Source: Rhodobacteraceae bacterium Alg238-R152
Lineage (GTDB): Bacteria; Pseudomonadota; Alphaproteobacteria; Rhodobacterales; Rhodobacteraceae
Length of the DNA stretch: 64,000 nt
Assembly: GCA_900537125.1 (NCBI GenBank)
Contig: UNRJ01000009.1
Coordinates: 124,001-188,000 of the forward strand
Direction: 5' to 3'
Part shown: one piece after another, positions 55,704 to 64,000 of the stretch
Numbering within the stretch: position 1 is the first letter of the stretch
Layout of the letters: every line of letters begins with the position of its first letter
Notes under the pieces: generated by a model
The model's database searches: none
The model's input: only the letters and a program-made list of their open reading frames with translations
What the model was told of the DNA's origin: nothing
Translations under genes and position numbers: made by a program

Positions 55704-56456
55704 ATGTCACTATCGGGGAAACACGCATTGGTCACCGGCGGCGGCACCGGGATTGGCCTCGCCATCGCCAAAGCACTGGCCGCAGAAGGCGCGCAAGTCA
55801 CCATCACTGGTCGTCGCCTGAACGTACTGGAAGAGGCTGCCACCGACGGTCTGCATCCGCTGGCTATGGATGTGGCGGATGAAGCCTCCGTGGTCGACGG
55901 CGTTGCTGCCGCCGTGGCCGCCCGTGGCCCCATCCAGATCTGCGTTGCCAACGCGGGCATCGCCGAAGGCCGCGCGCTGCACAAAACCGATATGGCGTTC
56001 TGGCGCAAGATGATGTCGATCAACATCGACGGTGTCTTCCTCACCATCCGCGAAAGCCTCAAGTCGATGAATCAGACCGATTGGGGCCGCGTGATGGTGA
56101 TTTCCTCCATCGCCGGTCTGCGCGGATTGAAAGGCGCCCCCGCCTACTCCACGTCTAAGCACGCGGTGAACGGTATGATCAAATCGTTGGCGGCTGACTA
56201 TGCGCTCAAACCAATCACCTTCAACGCCATCTGTCCCGCCTATGTCGAAACCGCGATCATCGATCAAAACATCGAAAGCATCATGGCTCGCACCGGCTGT
56301 TCCGAAGAAGAAGCCCGCCACATGATGGTTGGCGTGAACCCACACGGCCGTCTAATCAAACCCGAAGAAGTGGCCCACACAGCGTTGTACCTCTGTTCCG
56401 ATATGGCGGATTCCGTACGAGGGCAAACCCTGCAAGTGGCTGGCGGTGAAATGTAG
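55704..56456 (+). CDS. SDR family oxidoreductase (3-hydroxybutyrate dehydrogenase-like)
   Basis: A 250-residue classical SDR: TGGGTGIG (residues 11-18), NAG motif in VANAGIAEG, catalytic Ser in VISSIAGL and YSTSKHA (about residue 150), and the late ICPAYVETAIIDQNIE segment. The last resembles 3-hydroxybutyrate and 3-oxoacyl-ACP dehydrogenases; the substrate is unsure. ATG 55704 has gggagaga upstream. A role in PHB turnover fits the PhaR-like palindrome, but is inference. Confidence 0.85.
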   Translation: MSLSGKHALVTGGGTGIGLAIAKALAAEGAQVTITGRRLNVLEEAATDGLHPLAMDVADEASVVDGVAAAVAARGPIQICVANAGIAEGRALHKTDMAFWRKMMSINIDGVFLTIRESLKSMNQTDWGRVMVISSIAGLRGLKGAPAYSTSKHAVNGMIKSLAADYALKPITFNAICPAYVETAIIDQNIESIMARTGCSEEEARHMMVGVNPHGRLIKPEEVAHTALYLCSDMADSVRGQTLQVAGGEM

Positions 56457-56587
56457 GCACAACACGCAGTCTACCATGCGGGAGCGTCACTGCTCCCGCT
56501 GCCAAATCCTGCTTAGCCTTCCCAAGCCGTAATTTCCGCCGTATGGCTAAGGAGCCCTACCCAACAGTTTGAAGCTTGGAGCCACGC

Positions 56588-57274
56588 GTGCCTGTCAAAA
56601 CCCACCAGTTTGCCGATTGCAGCCCAACCCGCGCGGAGATTGAACAAGCCAGCCGAACTGAACGTCCGCACACCGTAATCCGCTGCACCTTGGACGGTCT
56701 TGATTTTTCCGATCTCGACCTCACCGGCTGGCGGTTTGAGGCGTGCAACTTATCCCAAGCCTCTTTCAAAAGCGCCACTCTGGAAGACGTCACATTTAAA
56801 GGATGCCGCGCAGGAGGCATCTCCCTTCAGGGCGCCAATTTTACGGATGGCACCATTGACGGCGGAGATTACAGCAATGCCAACCTGCGAGGGGCTACCC
56901 TCACACAATCCAAAATCCGCAATTGCAAGATGACTGGGGCTGATCTCAGAGAGACCCACACTCTTGGCATCGAAATTGAAGACGTGCTGTTGGCTCTCGC
57001 GGTTCTACCCAAATTCTCTTTTCGCAAAATGACCCTCAAACGGGTGGATTTTACCGATGCCGACATGAGCCAATGTGATTTCCGCGATGCTGTGTTTGAA
57101 GACTGCTCCCTGCGCGACACACATCTCATCGACAGCCGATTTGAAAATGCCGATTTGCGCGGCGCAGACTTAGGCGGGATCAAACTCTCAGATCTGAGAC
57201 GCTTCAAGGGCGCCATACTTTCCAAACAACAAGCTGCGATCTTGCTCGGGCAACTGGGTTTGCAGGTTCATTAA
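56588..57274 (+). CDS. cytosolic pentapeptide-repeat protein
   Basis: A 228-residue protein made largely of pentapeptide repeats (A/C-D/N-L/F-x-x), for example LDFSDLDLTGWRFEACNLSQ, then a short non-repeat interruption near residues 125-145 (IEDVLLALAVLPKF), and more repeats to about residue 205. This two-block layout with a helical break recalls Qnr and MfpA-like gyrase-protecting proteins, but no such function is shown. GTG 56588 is preferred (ggag 6 bases upstream); TTG 56576 is the alternative. Confidence 0.8.
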   Translation: MPVKTHQFADCSPTRAEIEQASRTERPHTVIRCTLDGLDFSDLDLTGWRFEACNLSQASFKSATLEDVTFKGCRAGGISLQGANFTDGTIDGGDYSNANLRGATLTQSKIRNCKMTGADLRETHTLGIEIEDVLLALAVLPKFSFRKMTLKRVDFTDADMSQCDFRDAVFEDCSLRDTHLIDSRFENADLRGADLGGIKLSDLRRFKGAILSKQQAAILLGQLGLQVH

Positions 57275-57349
57275 GGTCCCGCCTGGACAGGACACAGACG
57301 TCCAATCACATATTAACCAATACACATTCCGTTTTTATGGACTGTCGGA

Positions 57350-57382
57350 ATACAGCCGCAAAACAGACGTGATACCGACGCC
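57350..57382. repeat. 11-bp-unit intergenic repeat, copy C
   Basis: Units ATACAGCCGCA, AAACAGACGTG, ATACCGACGCC. It lies 75 bp after the pentapeptide gene and 30 bp beyond the end of the PuuD-like gene on the other strand. Confidence 0.7.
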
Positions 57383-57411
57383 CAAAATTCAGCAATTCTT
57401 GGTGTTAACGT

Positions 57412-58191
57412 TTAGGCCGACTTGAGCATGGTCCGCGCTTCTTGCCCCTGCGCCCAGGCCCGCACAGCCTCGCCAAAGGCCTCAAACAACGGACGGCTCA
57501 CCGGATCATTGGCCGCATCCCATTCCGGATGCCACTGCACCGACATGGTGAACCCAGGCGCACCCTCAATATAGATCGCTTCCGGCGTTTCGTCCGGCGC
57601 GTAACCATCTATAATCACACGACTTCCCGCGCGCTTGATGCCCTGTCCATGCAGCGTATTTGTCATCACTTTCTGACTGCCAAACAGGTGATGGAACGGA
57701 CCGTTCTCGCTGAATTCCACAGTGTGGCGCAGCGCAAACTTCTCTTCCAGCGTGCCATCCGACGGCATCCGGTGATTGTCCCGCCCCGGCAGATCGCGAA
57801 TTTCCGGGTAGAGACTGCCCCCCATGGCAACGTTAACTTCCTGAAATCCCCGACAAATCCCCATAAACGGCTGCCCAGTGTCCACACAGGCCCGCACCAA
57901 AGGCAGCACAATCGCATCCCGCGCCCGGTCAAACTCGCCATGCGCCGCCGTCGCCGCCTCGCCGTATTCCTCAGGGTGCACATTGGGCCGCCCCCCGGTC
58001 AGCAGAAAGCCATCACATTGCGCCAACAATTCTTCGACAGACACAAACCTTGGGTCGGCGGGAATCAACAGCGGCATACAGCCAGAAACCACTGAAACCG
58101 CTTCGGAATTCATGGTGCCCCCGGCATGTGCCGGATATTGGTCATTGATCAGATATTGGTTGCCGATGATCCCGACGACAGGACGCGTCAT
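57412..58191 (-). CDS. class I amidotransferase, PuuD-like
   Basis: A 259-residue hydrolase of the gamma-glutamyl-GABA hydrolase type (peptidase C26). The catalytic triad is visible: Cys in FMGICRGFQEVNV (about residue 114), His and Glu in SVQWHPEWD (about 222). PuuD frees GABA from gamma-glutamyl-GABA in putrescine breakdown; other puu genes are not nearby, so the substrate could differ. Start ATG 58191. Confidence 0.88.
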   Translation of the reverse strand: MTRPVVGIIGNQYLINDQYPAHAGGTMNSEAVSVVSGCMPLLIPADPRFVSVEELLAQCDGFLLTGGRPNVHPEEYGEAATAAHGEFDRARDAIVLPLVRACVDTGQPFMGICRGFQEVNVAMGGSLYPEIRDLPGRDNHRMPSDGTLEEKFALRHTVEFSENGPFHHLFGSQKVMTNTLHGQGIKRAGSRVIIDGYAPDETPEAIYIEGAPGFTMSVQWHPEWDAANDPVSRPLFEAFGEAVRAWAQGQEARTMLKSA

Positions 58192-58267
58192 ACTGGCCTC
58201 TTAGTCTAGTTGTGCAGGTAACCATAAGACGCGCATCCCAAATGAGAAAGCCCCAAAGCCGCAAAGA

Positions 58268-58294
58268 AAAAGGCCGGGACATCCCCCGACCTTT
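58268..58294 (-). terminator. terminator of malate synthase gene
   Basis: AAAGGTCGGG/CCCGGCCTTT stem on the minus strand followed by TTCTTTG, right after the glcB stop. Confidence 0.8.
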
Positions 58295-58297
58295 CGT

Positions 58298-60430
58298 TTA
58301 CGCTTGTGCTTTGAGTTCCAACCGCCGTGCATGCAGCACTGGCTCGGTGTAGCCAGACGGCTGGATGCGGCCTTTGAACACCAGATCGCAGGCCGCCTGG
58401 AAGGCAATCCCATCAAAGCCCGGTGCCATCGGCGTATAAAGCGGATCATTGGCATTCTGCCGATCCACTACGGCCGCCATCTTCTGCATCGCTGCCATGA
58501 CCTGCTCTTCGCTCACCACACCCTGGTGCAGCCAGTTGGCCAATCCTTGGCTGGAAATCCGGCAGGTCGCGCGGTCCTCCATCAGGCCCACATCATTGAT
58601 GTCCGGTACTTTGGAACAACCCACACCCTGATCCACCCAACGCACCACGTAGCCCAAAATGCCCTGCGCATTGTTTTCCACTTCGGCAGCGATCTCTTCG
58701 TCGGACAGGTTCTGCCCGTCCATCACCGGCACCGTCAGCAGATCGTCCAATGTCCCGCGCGCACCACCGGCTTTGATCTCCTCCTGCCGCGCCAGCACAT
58801 CCACTTCATGGTAGTGTGTAGCGTGCAGAGTGGCCGCAGTTGGTGATGGCACCCAGGCACAATTTGCGCCGGACTTCGGATGGCCAATTTTCTGCTCCAA
58901 CATCGCGCCCATCAGGTCCGGCATGGCCCACATGCCTTTGCCAATCTGAGCTTTGCCCTGAAGCCCGCACGCCAGACCGATGTCCACGTTGCGATCCTCG
59001 TAAGACAGGATCCAAGGCGTGGCCTTCATCTCACCTTTACGCAGGAAAGCCCCTGCTACCATCGAAGTGTGGATTTCGTCACCGGTGCGATCCAGAAACC
59101 CGGTGTTGATAAACGCCACCCGGCCTTTGGCAGCCCGGATACATTCTTTGAGGTTGGCGCTTGTGCGGCGCTCCTCGTCCATGATGCCCATTTTCACCGT
59201 GTTGCGCGGCAGGTCCAGAATGTCCTCAACCTTGGCAAAGATCGCATCCGAGAACGCCACCTCTTCCGGCCCGTGCATCTTCGGCTTCACCACATAGACC
59301 GAACCATGCACCGAGTTGCCGCTCTCCCGCTTCAGATCATGCATCGCGATCATCACAGTCACGAGCGCATCCATCAGCCCTTCGCCAATCTCATTGCCGT
59401 CCCGATCCAGAACCGCTGGGTTGCTCATCAAGTGACCAACGTTGCGCACCAACATCAGCGATCGGCCTTTCAGCGAGGTGTGTTCACCGTTCGCTGCGGT
59501 AAAGGAGACGTCATCTTTAAGTCGGCGCGTGAAGGTCTTGCCACCTTTGGAGACCTCTTCAGCGAGATCGCCCCGCATCAGGCCAAGCCAGTTTCCATAG
59601 GCCACAACCTTGTCTTCCGCATCCACACAGGCGACGGAATCTTCACAATCCATGATCGTTGACAATGCACTTTCCAGCGTAATGTCGTTAACGCCCGCCT
59701 TGTCGACAGCGCCAATTTTACCAGTGCGATCAACTTCAACAATCACATGCAGGCCGTTGTTTTTCAACAAAATACGCGATGGCGCTGATGCGTCACCAAC
59801 GTGACCAGCAAACGCCTCGGCCGCCTTCAAGGAAGGAACAAGCTGCCCACCCTCTACCGACAGTCCGTCAATATCTGCCCAGCTCCCTTCAGCCAGCGGC
59901 ACCGTCTTATCAAGAAAGTCCCGGCCCCAAGCAATAACCCGAGTACCGCGCGCCGAATCGTAGCCCTTGCCAGACGGCAGATCGCCCATCGCATCGGTGC
60001 CATAAAGTGCATCATACAGGCTGCCCCACCGCGCGTTTGCGGCATTCAACGCAAAGCGGGCATTTGTGATTGGTACCACCAACTGCGGGCCGGGAATTGC
60101 CGCAATCTCGGGATCAACATTGGCCGTTTCCACGGCAAAGTCTGCGCCTTCGGCCACCAGATAGCCAATCTCTTGCAGAAACGCTTTATACGCGTCGGCA
60201 TCATGCGCTTGGCCTGTTCGGGCCAAATGCCAACCGTCGATCTTCTGTTGAATTTCCTCGCGCTTGGCCAGCAAGTCACGGTTCTTAGAGCCAAACTCAT
60301 GCGCCAGAAGACTTAAGCCCTGCCAGAAATCATACGCATCCACGCCAGTTCCAGGAAGCGCCTTACTCACAATGAAATCATAGAGCTCGTCGGCAATTTG
60401 CAGCCCGTGCTGCTCAATTCTCTTGGTCAT
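58298..60430 (-). CDS. glcB: malate synthase G
   Basis: A 710-residue enzyme that condenses glyoxylate and acetyl-CoA to malate in the glyoxylate cycle. It has the G-form length and landmarks: catalytic-region [16 protein letters not shown], the Mg site around TIMDCEDSV, and late [24 protein letters not shown]. Start ATG 60430. Isocitrate lyase is not in the window. A working pathway from PHB-derived acetyl-CoA is plausible. Confidence 0.97.
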   Translation of the reverse strand: MTKRIEQHGLQIADELYDFIVSKALPGTGVDAYDFWQGLSLLAHEFGSKNRDLLAKREEIQQKIDGWHLARTGQAHDADAYKAFLQEIGYLVAEGADFAVETANVDPEIAAIPGPQLVVPITNARFALNAANARWGSLYDALYGTDAMGDLPSGKGYDSARGTRVIAWGRDFLDKTVPLAEGSWADIDGLSVEGGQLVPSLKAAEAFAGHVGDASAPSRILLKNNGLHVIVEVDRTGKIGAVDKAGVNDITLESALSTIMDCEDSVACVDAEDKVVAYGNWLGLMRGDLAEEVSKGGKTFTRRLKDDVSFTAANGEHTSLKGRSLMLVRNVGHLMSNPAVLDRDGNEIGEGLMDALVTVMIAMHDLKRESGNSVHGSVYVVKPKMHGPEEVAFSDAIFAKVEDILDLPRNTVKMGIMDEERRTSANLKECIRAAKGRVAFINTGFLDRTGDEIHTSMVAGAFLRKGEMKATPWILSYEDRNVDIGLACGLQGKAQIGKGMWAMPDLMGAMLEQKIGHPKSGANCAWVPSPTAATLHATHYHEVDVLARQEEIKAGGARGTLDDLLTVPVMDGQNLSDEEIAAEVENNAQGILGYVVRWVDQGVGCSKVPDINDVGLMEDRATCRISSQGLANWLHQGVVSEEQVMAAMQKMAAVVDRQNANDPLYTPMAPGFDGIAFQAACDLVFKGRIQPSGYTEPVLHARRLELKAQA

Positions 60431-60639
60431 TGTGAAACTTCCTCATCTCTGGCGTCGCATCTCAATTAGTGCACATGTTTTCTATAGGCAATAAAACCGG
60501 TTACCTTTCTTTACCAAAGGGATTTTCAACTTTTTCCATAGATTTGCGAAACTGCACACCCATTTTGTAAAAAATCGCCTACCCCCTTGCGGGTGCCGCG
60601 CGAAAAGCTACACCAAGATGAGCAACAATGGAGACCGTG

Positions 60640-63225
60640 ATGAACGACGCCGTGCCACAAACGATCTATCTGAAAGATTACACCCCGTTTGGCTTCATCG
60701 TGGATGGCGTCGAACTGACCTTCCGCCTGCATCCCACCAAAACGCGGGTGCTTTCGAAAATCGCCTTCCGGCCCAATCCGGAGGCCTCCGACAATCGTTT
60801 TTTCCTGCACGGTGAACAGCTTAAGCTGATCAACGCCAAGATCGACGGCGCAGACATTACCCCCCGCACCGTGGACGGCGGCATCGAAGTAGATGCGCCC
60901 GATGGTCCTTTCACATGGGAAGCTGAGGTTGAAATCAACCCGCAGGCCAACACCGCACTCGAAGGTCTCTACATGTCCAACGGCATGTATTGCACCCAAT
61001 GTGAGGCTGAGGGTTTCCGCAAAATCACCTATTATCCCGACCGCCCGGACGTCATGGCCACCTTCATCGTGCGCATCGAAGGCAACGTAGACAGCACGCC
61101 AGAGCTGCTTTCCAACGGCAACGGCGATGAATACGGCACCGACCAAACCGTCACCCCGGCCAGCAATTACGCGGTCTGGATCGACCCTTGGCCCAAACCA
61201 GCCTACCTCTTTGCGCTTGTGGCCGGTGATCTGGTCGCTCACGAAGACACATTCGCAACCATGTCCGGCAAAGACGTGCGCCTGTCGATCTACGTCCGTC
61301 CCGGGGATGAACACAAATGTGCTTTCGGCATGGAAGCCCTTAAAAAGTCTATGAAATGGGACGAGGAGGTCTACGGACGCGAATACGATCTCGACGAGTT
61401 CAACATCGTCGCCGTGGATGATTTCAACATGGGCGCGATGGAAAACAAGGGGCTGAACATCTTCAACAGCTCCTGCGTGCTTGCCTCCCCGGAAACCGCA
61501 ACGGACGGCAACTTTGAACGCATCGAAGCTATCATCGCCCATGAGTATTTCCACAACTGGACCGGCAACCGCATTACCTGCCGCGACTGGTTCCAACTCT
61601 GCCTGAAAGAAGGCCTGACCGTTTTCCGCGATGCGCAGTTCACAGCAGACATGCGTTCTGAGCCGGTCAAGCGCATCGACGACGTGCTTGCCCTGCGTGG
61701 CCGCCAATTCCCCGAGGACCAAGGCCCCCTGTCCCACCCGGTGCGCCCCGAAAGCTTTCAGGAAATCAACAACTTCTACACGGCCACCGTCTATGAAAAA
61801 GGCGCTGAAGTGATTGGCATGCTGAAAACTTTGGTTGGAGATGATGCCTACGCCAAAGCGCTCGACCTCTATTTCGAACGCCACGACGGACAGGCCTGCA
61901 CCATCGAAGACTGGATCAAAGTCTTTGAAGACAGTACCGGCCGCGACCTCACCCAGTTCAAACTGTGGTACTCTCAATCCGGCACACCAGAGGTCACCGT
62001 GCGCGAAGAGTACGACGGCGACACATTCACTCTGCACCTAAGCCAATCCAGCGCCCCAACACCGGGTCAGAACGTGAAAGCTCCACAGGTCATTCCAGTG
62101 GCCGTCGGCCTGCTCAATGACAATGGCGATGAAGTGCTCCCCACTAAGGTTCTGGAGCTCACCGAAACAGAACAGAGTTTCAGCTTCAAAGGCCTTGCCT
62201 CCCGCCCTATCCCCTCGGTTTTACGCGGTTTTTCTGCACCTGTGACGCTGACCCAAAACATCGACAACGCCCGCCGCGCATTCCTGCTCGCGCATGACAG
62301 CGATCCATTCAACCGCTGGGAAGCGGGCCGCGATCTCGCACGCGACAGCCTAATTGGCACGATTGTGGACGGTACCGCCCCCAACGAAGACTATCTCTCT
62401 GGCCTCAAAGCGCTTCTGCGCGACGACTGCCTTGATCCGGCGTATCGCGCGCTGATGCTCGGGCATCCATCTCAGTCAGAGCTTGCAGGCATCCTGCACA
62501 AACAGGGCCAAACACCAGACCCGGCCGCGATCCACGCCGCAACGGAATCTCTGCGCGATGCAAAGGCCCACGCCTTTGCGGACCTGCTGCCAGACCTCTA
62601 TGCCGCCAATCAAGTTGCAGGCCCTTTCTCGGCGGATGCAGAACCCGCTGGCAAACGCAGCCTCGCGAATGCCGCGCTCTCCCTACTGACCCGTTGGGAC
62701 GGTGGCGAAGCAGCTGAAAAACAATACGAATCCGCAGACAACATGACCCTACAACTCGCCGCCTTTGGCGCTCTTCTGGATGCGGGCAAAGGAAACAACG
62801 CCGTCGCAGCCTTCTATGACCAATGGAAAGACGACCGGCTGGTGATCGACAAATGGTTCTCCATGCAAGTCATGTTTGCCAAACCAGAAGACCTTGCCTC
62901 GACCGTTACCATTCTCTCCCAGCACGCTGACTTTGATTGGAAAAACCCCAATCGCTTCCGCGCCGTGATGGGGGTCATGGCTGCACATCACGCTGGCTTC
63001 CACCACGAGTCGGGCGCGGCCTATAAAGTGCTGGCGGACTGGCTGATCAAGCTGGACCCTGTGAACCCGCAGACCACAGCACGGATGTGCAGCGCTTTTC
63101 AAACTTGGAAGCGCTACGATGCCAACCGCCAAGCACTCTTGAAGGCACAGCTTGAGCGCATCGCCGGTCAGGACGGCTTAAGCCGTGACACCACCGAAAT
63201 GGTGACCCGCATTCTGGAGGCATAA
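60640..63225 (+). CDS. pepN: aminopeptidase N
   Basis: An 861-residue M1 metallopeptidase that removes N-terminal residues from peptides in the cytosol. The exopeptidase signature GAMEN is at about residue 266, and the Zn site HEYFHNW-E motif at about 300 with the third ligand Glu in LKEGLTVFRD. The four-domain E. coli-like length is kept. ATG 60640 has ggag 6 bases upstream; ATG 60628 is an alternative. Its stop shares a base with the next start. Confidence 0.96.
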   Translation: MNDAVPQTIYLKDYTPFGFIVDGVELTFRLHPTKTRVLSKIAFRPNPEASDNRFFLHGEQLKLINAKIDGADITPRTVDGGIEVDAPDGPFTWEAEVEINPQANTALEGLYMSNGMYCTQCEAEGFRKITYYPDRPDVMATFIVRIEGNVDSTPELLSNGNGDEYGTDQTVTPASNYAVWIDPWPKPAYLFALVAGDLVAHEDTFATMSGKDVRLSIYVRPGDEHKCAFGMEALKKSMKWDEEVYGREYDLDEFNIVAVDDFNMGAMENKGLNIFNSSCVLASPETATDGNFERIEAIIAHEYFHNWTGNRITCRDWFQLCLKEGLTVFRDAQFTADMRSEPVKRIDDVLALRGRQFPEDQGPLSHPVRPESFQEINNFYTATVYEKGAEVIGMLKTLVGDDAYAKALDLYFERHDGQACTIEDWIKVFEDSTGRDLTQFKLWYSQSGTPEVTVREEYDGDTFTLHLSQSSAPTPGQNVKAPQVIPVAVGLLNDNGDEVLPTKVLELTETEQSFSFKGLASRPIPSVLRGFSAPVTLTQNIDNARRAFLLAHDSDPFNRWEAGRDLARDSLIGTIVDGTAPNEDYLSGLKALLRDDCLDPAYRALMLGHPSQSELAGILHKQGQTPDPAAIHAATESLRDAKAHAFADLLPDLYAANQVAGPFSADAEPAGKRSLANAALSLLTRWDGGEAAEKQYESADNMTLQLAAFGALLDAGKGNNAVAAFYDQWKDDRLVIDKWFSMQVMFAKPEDLASTVTILSQHADFDWKNPNRFRAVMGVMAAHHAGFHHESGAAYKVLADWLIKLDPVNPQTTARMCSAFQTWKRYDANRQALLKAQLERIAGQDGLSRDTTEMVTRILEA

Positions 63226-63962
63226 TGTCCAAGGTATTACTGATCACAGGTGCCAGCGCAGGCATTGGCGCCGCCACTGCCAAACTGGCTGCCGAAGCTG
63301 GTTATGACATCGCTTTAAACTACCAAAGCGACACGCAAGGCGCTGAATCCGTTGCGGAAGCTGCACGCGCCTTTGGCGTCCGCGCAGAGCTATTTCAGGC
63401 GGATGTGGCCGATCCCGTCCAAATCGACGCCATGTTCAAAGGCATCGACACACATTTTGGGCGCATCGACGCGCTGGCTAATAACGCGGGAATTGTGGAT
63501 CAAGGTGCACCTGTCACAGAGTTCACACACGCGCGTCTCAAGCGCATGTTTGATGTGAATGTGATCGGCGCTATCCTGGTGGCCAAAGAGGCCGTGATCC
63601 GCATGCAAGTGCAAGGTGGTGGCGCCGTTGTGAACGTCAGCTCCGTAGCCTCCCGCACCGGCTCCGCCAATGAATATGTCGACTACGCCGCCTCCAAAGC
63701 GGCCATCGACACTTTCACCAAAGGACTCGCCGACGAGGTTGCCGCACAGGGTATTCGTGTAAACAGCCTGCGCCCCGGCATCACCGACACAGAGATCCAC
63801 GCCAAGGGTGGCGCACCGGACCGCGCCACCCTTTTGGCGCATAAAATTCCGATGCAACGTGCTGGCAGCGCAGAAGAAATTGCCCGCGCCATTCTGTTTC
63901 TGCTGTCAGATGACGCCTCTTACATCACCGGCAGCACTCTTGATGTCTCAGGAGGCCGATGA
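63225..63962 (+). CDS. SDR family oxidoreductase
   Basis: A 245-residue classical SDR: TGASAGIG (residues 8-15), NNAGIVDQG, VNVSSVASRTG, YAASKAA (about residue 158) and the ending YITGSTLDVSGGR, as in glucose 1-dehydrogenase/FabG-like enzymes. Substrate unknown. It overlaps the pepN stop by one base, so it is co-translated. Confidence 0.88.
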   Translation: MSKVLLITGASAGIGAATAKLAAEAGYDIALNYQSDTQGAESVAEAARAFGVRAELFQADVADPVQIDAMFKGIDTHFGRIDALANNAGIVDQGAPVTEFTHARLKRMFDVNVIGAILVAKEAVIRMQVQGGGAVVNVSSVASRTGSANEYVDYAASKAAIDTFTKGLADEVAAQGIRVNSLRPGITDTEIHAKGGAPDRATLLAHKIPMQRAGSAEEIARAILFLLSDDASYITGSTLDVSGGR

Positions 63963-63964
63963 CA

Positions 63965-64000
63965 ATGGACTCTCTCCAACACACCCATCACGGTCGTAAC
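63965..64000 (+). CDS. partial CDS at window end
   Basis: The ATG at 63965 has ggagg 9 bases upstream and is open to the window edge (MDSLQHTHHGRN). An in-frame ATG at 63959 overlaps the SDR stop. Only 12 codons are visible, so no family can be given; it is probably the third gene of the pepN operon. Confidence 0.5.
   Translation, partial: MDSLQHTHHGRN

Noticed and set aside
1-64000. CRISPR arrays, rRNA genes, prophage modules
   Set aside because: No regularly spaced direct repeats with spacers, rRNA sequence or phage structural genes were seen; the regular 11-bp and 27-bp arrays are too short and lack spacers.

Overview
The window reads as chromosomal DNA of a marine alphaproteobacterium of the Rhodobacterales (Roseobacter group). 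The signs are a class I PHB locus (phaZ, phaC, phaP, phaR) with PhaR-type operators, a large B12-dependent ribonucleotide reductase (nrdJ), a TRAP transporter, the ihfB-lapA-trpF block, malate synthase G, proton-translocating transhydrogenase (pntAB), a RibN-type riboflavin transporter behind an FMN riboswitch, and many family proteins typical of this group (DUF3833, DUF3095, DUF4864, DUF2332, DUF2237, DUF3422). No plasmid replication, phage structural or CRISPR genes were seen.

Layout. 1-5.3 kb is an accessory-looking stretch of small or poorly known genes (lipoprotein-like DUF3833, a two-helix membrane protein, a C-factor-like SDR, DUF3095, DUF4864, CIA30-like) with long intergenic gaps and a T10-G11 homopolymer. 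5.4-8.6 kb holds an acyl-CoA dehydrogenase, then tRNA-Gln(TTG) and tRNA-Val(CAC) bracketing a decayed island: an scpB pseudogene and an internally deleted IS3-family element. 8.6-13.7 kb is the PHB locus plus an HU-like protein. 14.0-18.4 kb is nrdJ, preceded by a pair of NrdR-type boxes and followed by a small conserved gene and a possible structured RNA with a terminator. 18.4-29.7 kb carries a rhamnan-synthesis F protein, lon, tgt, an SPFH/NfeD pair, a membrane pentapeptide-repeat protein, two Fe-S maturation genes, tpiA and a methyltransferase. 29.9-33.1 kb is a dctPQM TRAP operon. 33.5-41.9 kb holds a desaturase, pth, DUF2332, a serine hydrolase, a large unrecognised protein, an FAD oxidoreductase and DUF2237. 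41.9-43.9 kb is a compact cluster of three small PepSY-like proteins, two of them with extreme Asp-rich tails, and a membrane-anchored LuxR-type regulator. 44.0-49.3 kb is trpB, a LysR regulator, trpF, lapA, ihfB and DUF3422. 49.4-54.8 kb is CMD/MerR, the FMN riboswitch with ribN, and pntAB. 54.9-64 kb is an ICMT-like methyltransferase, two SDRs, a pentapeptide protein, a PuuD-like amidotransferase, glcB, pepN and the first codons of one more gene.

How parts work together. PhaC makes PHB, PhaP coats granules, PhaZ degrades the polymer and PhaR represses. CTGC-N3-GCAG palindromes lie before phaP and between phaC and phaZ, with near-matches before the HU-like gene, pntA (NADPH supply) and an SDR at 55.7 kb, which suggests a wider PhaR regulon. 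The glyoxylate-cycle enzyme GlcB fits growth on acetyl-CoA released from PHB.

The least explained items are the PepSY/Asp-rich/LuxR cluster with its tandem 27-bp-period repeats; an intergenic element at three loci built from 11-bp units (about one DNA turn each); a possible multi-branched RNA after nrdJ; and an extragenic palindrome sitting inside the variable arm of the FMN riboswitch. All family calls are from reading the protein sequences; no database search was run.
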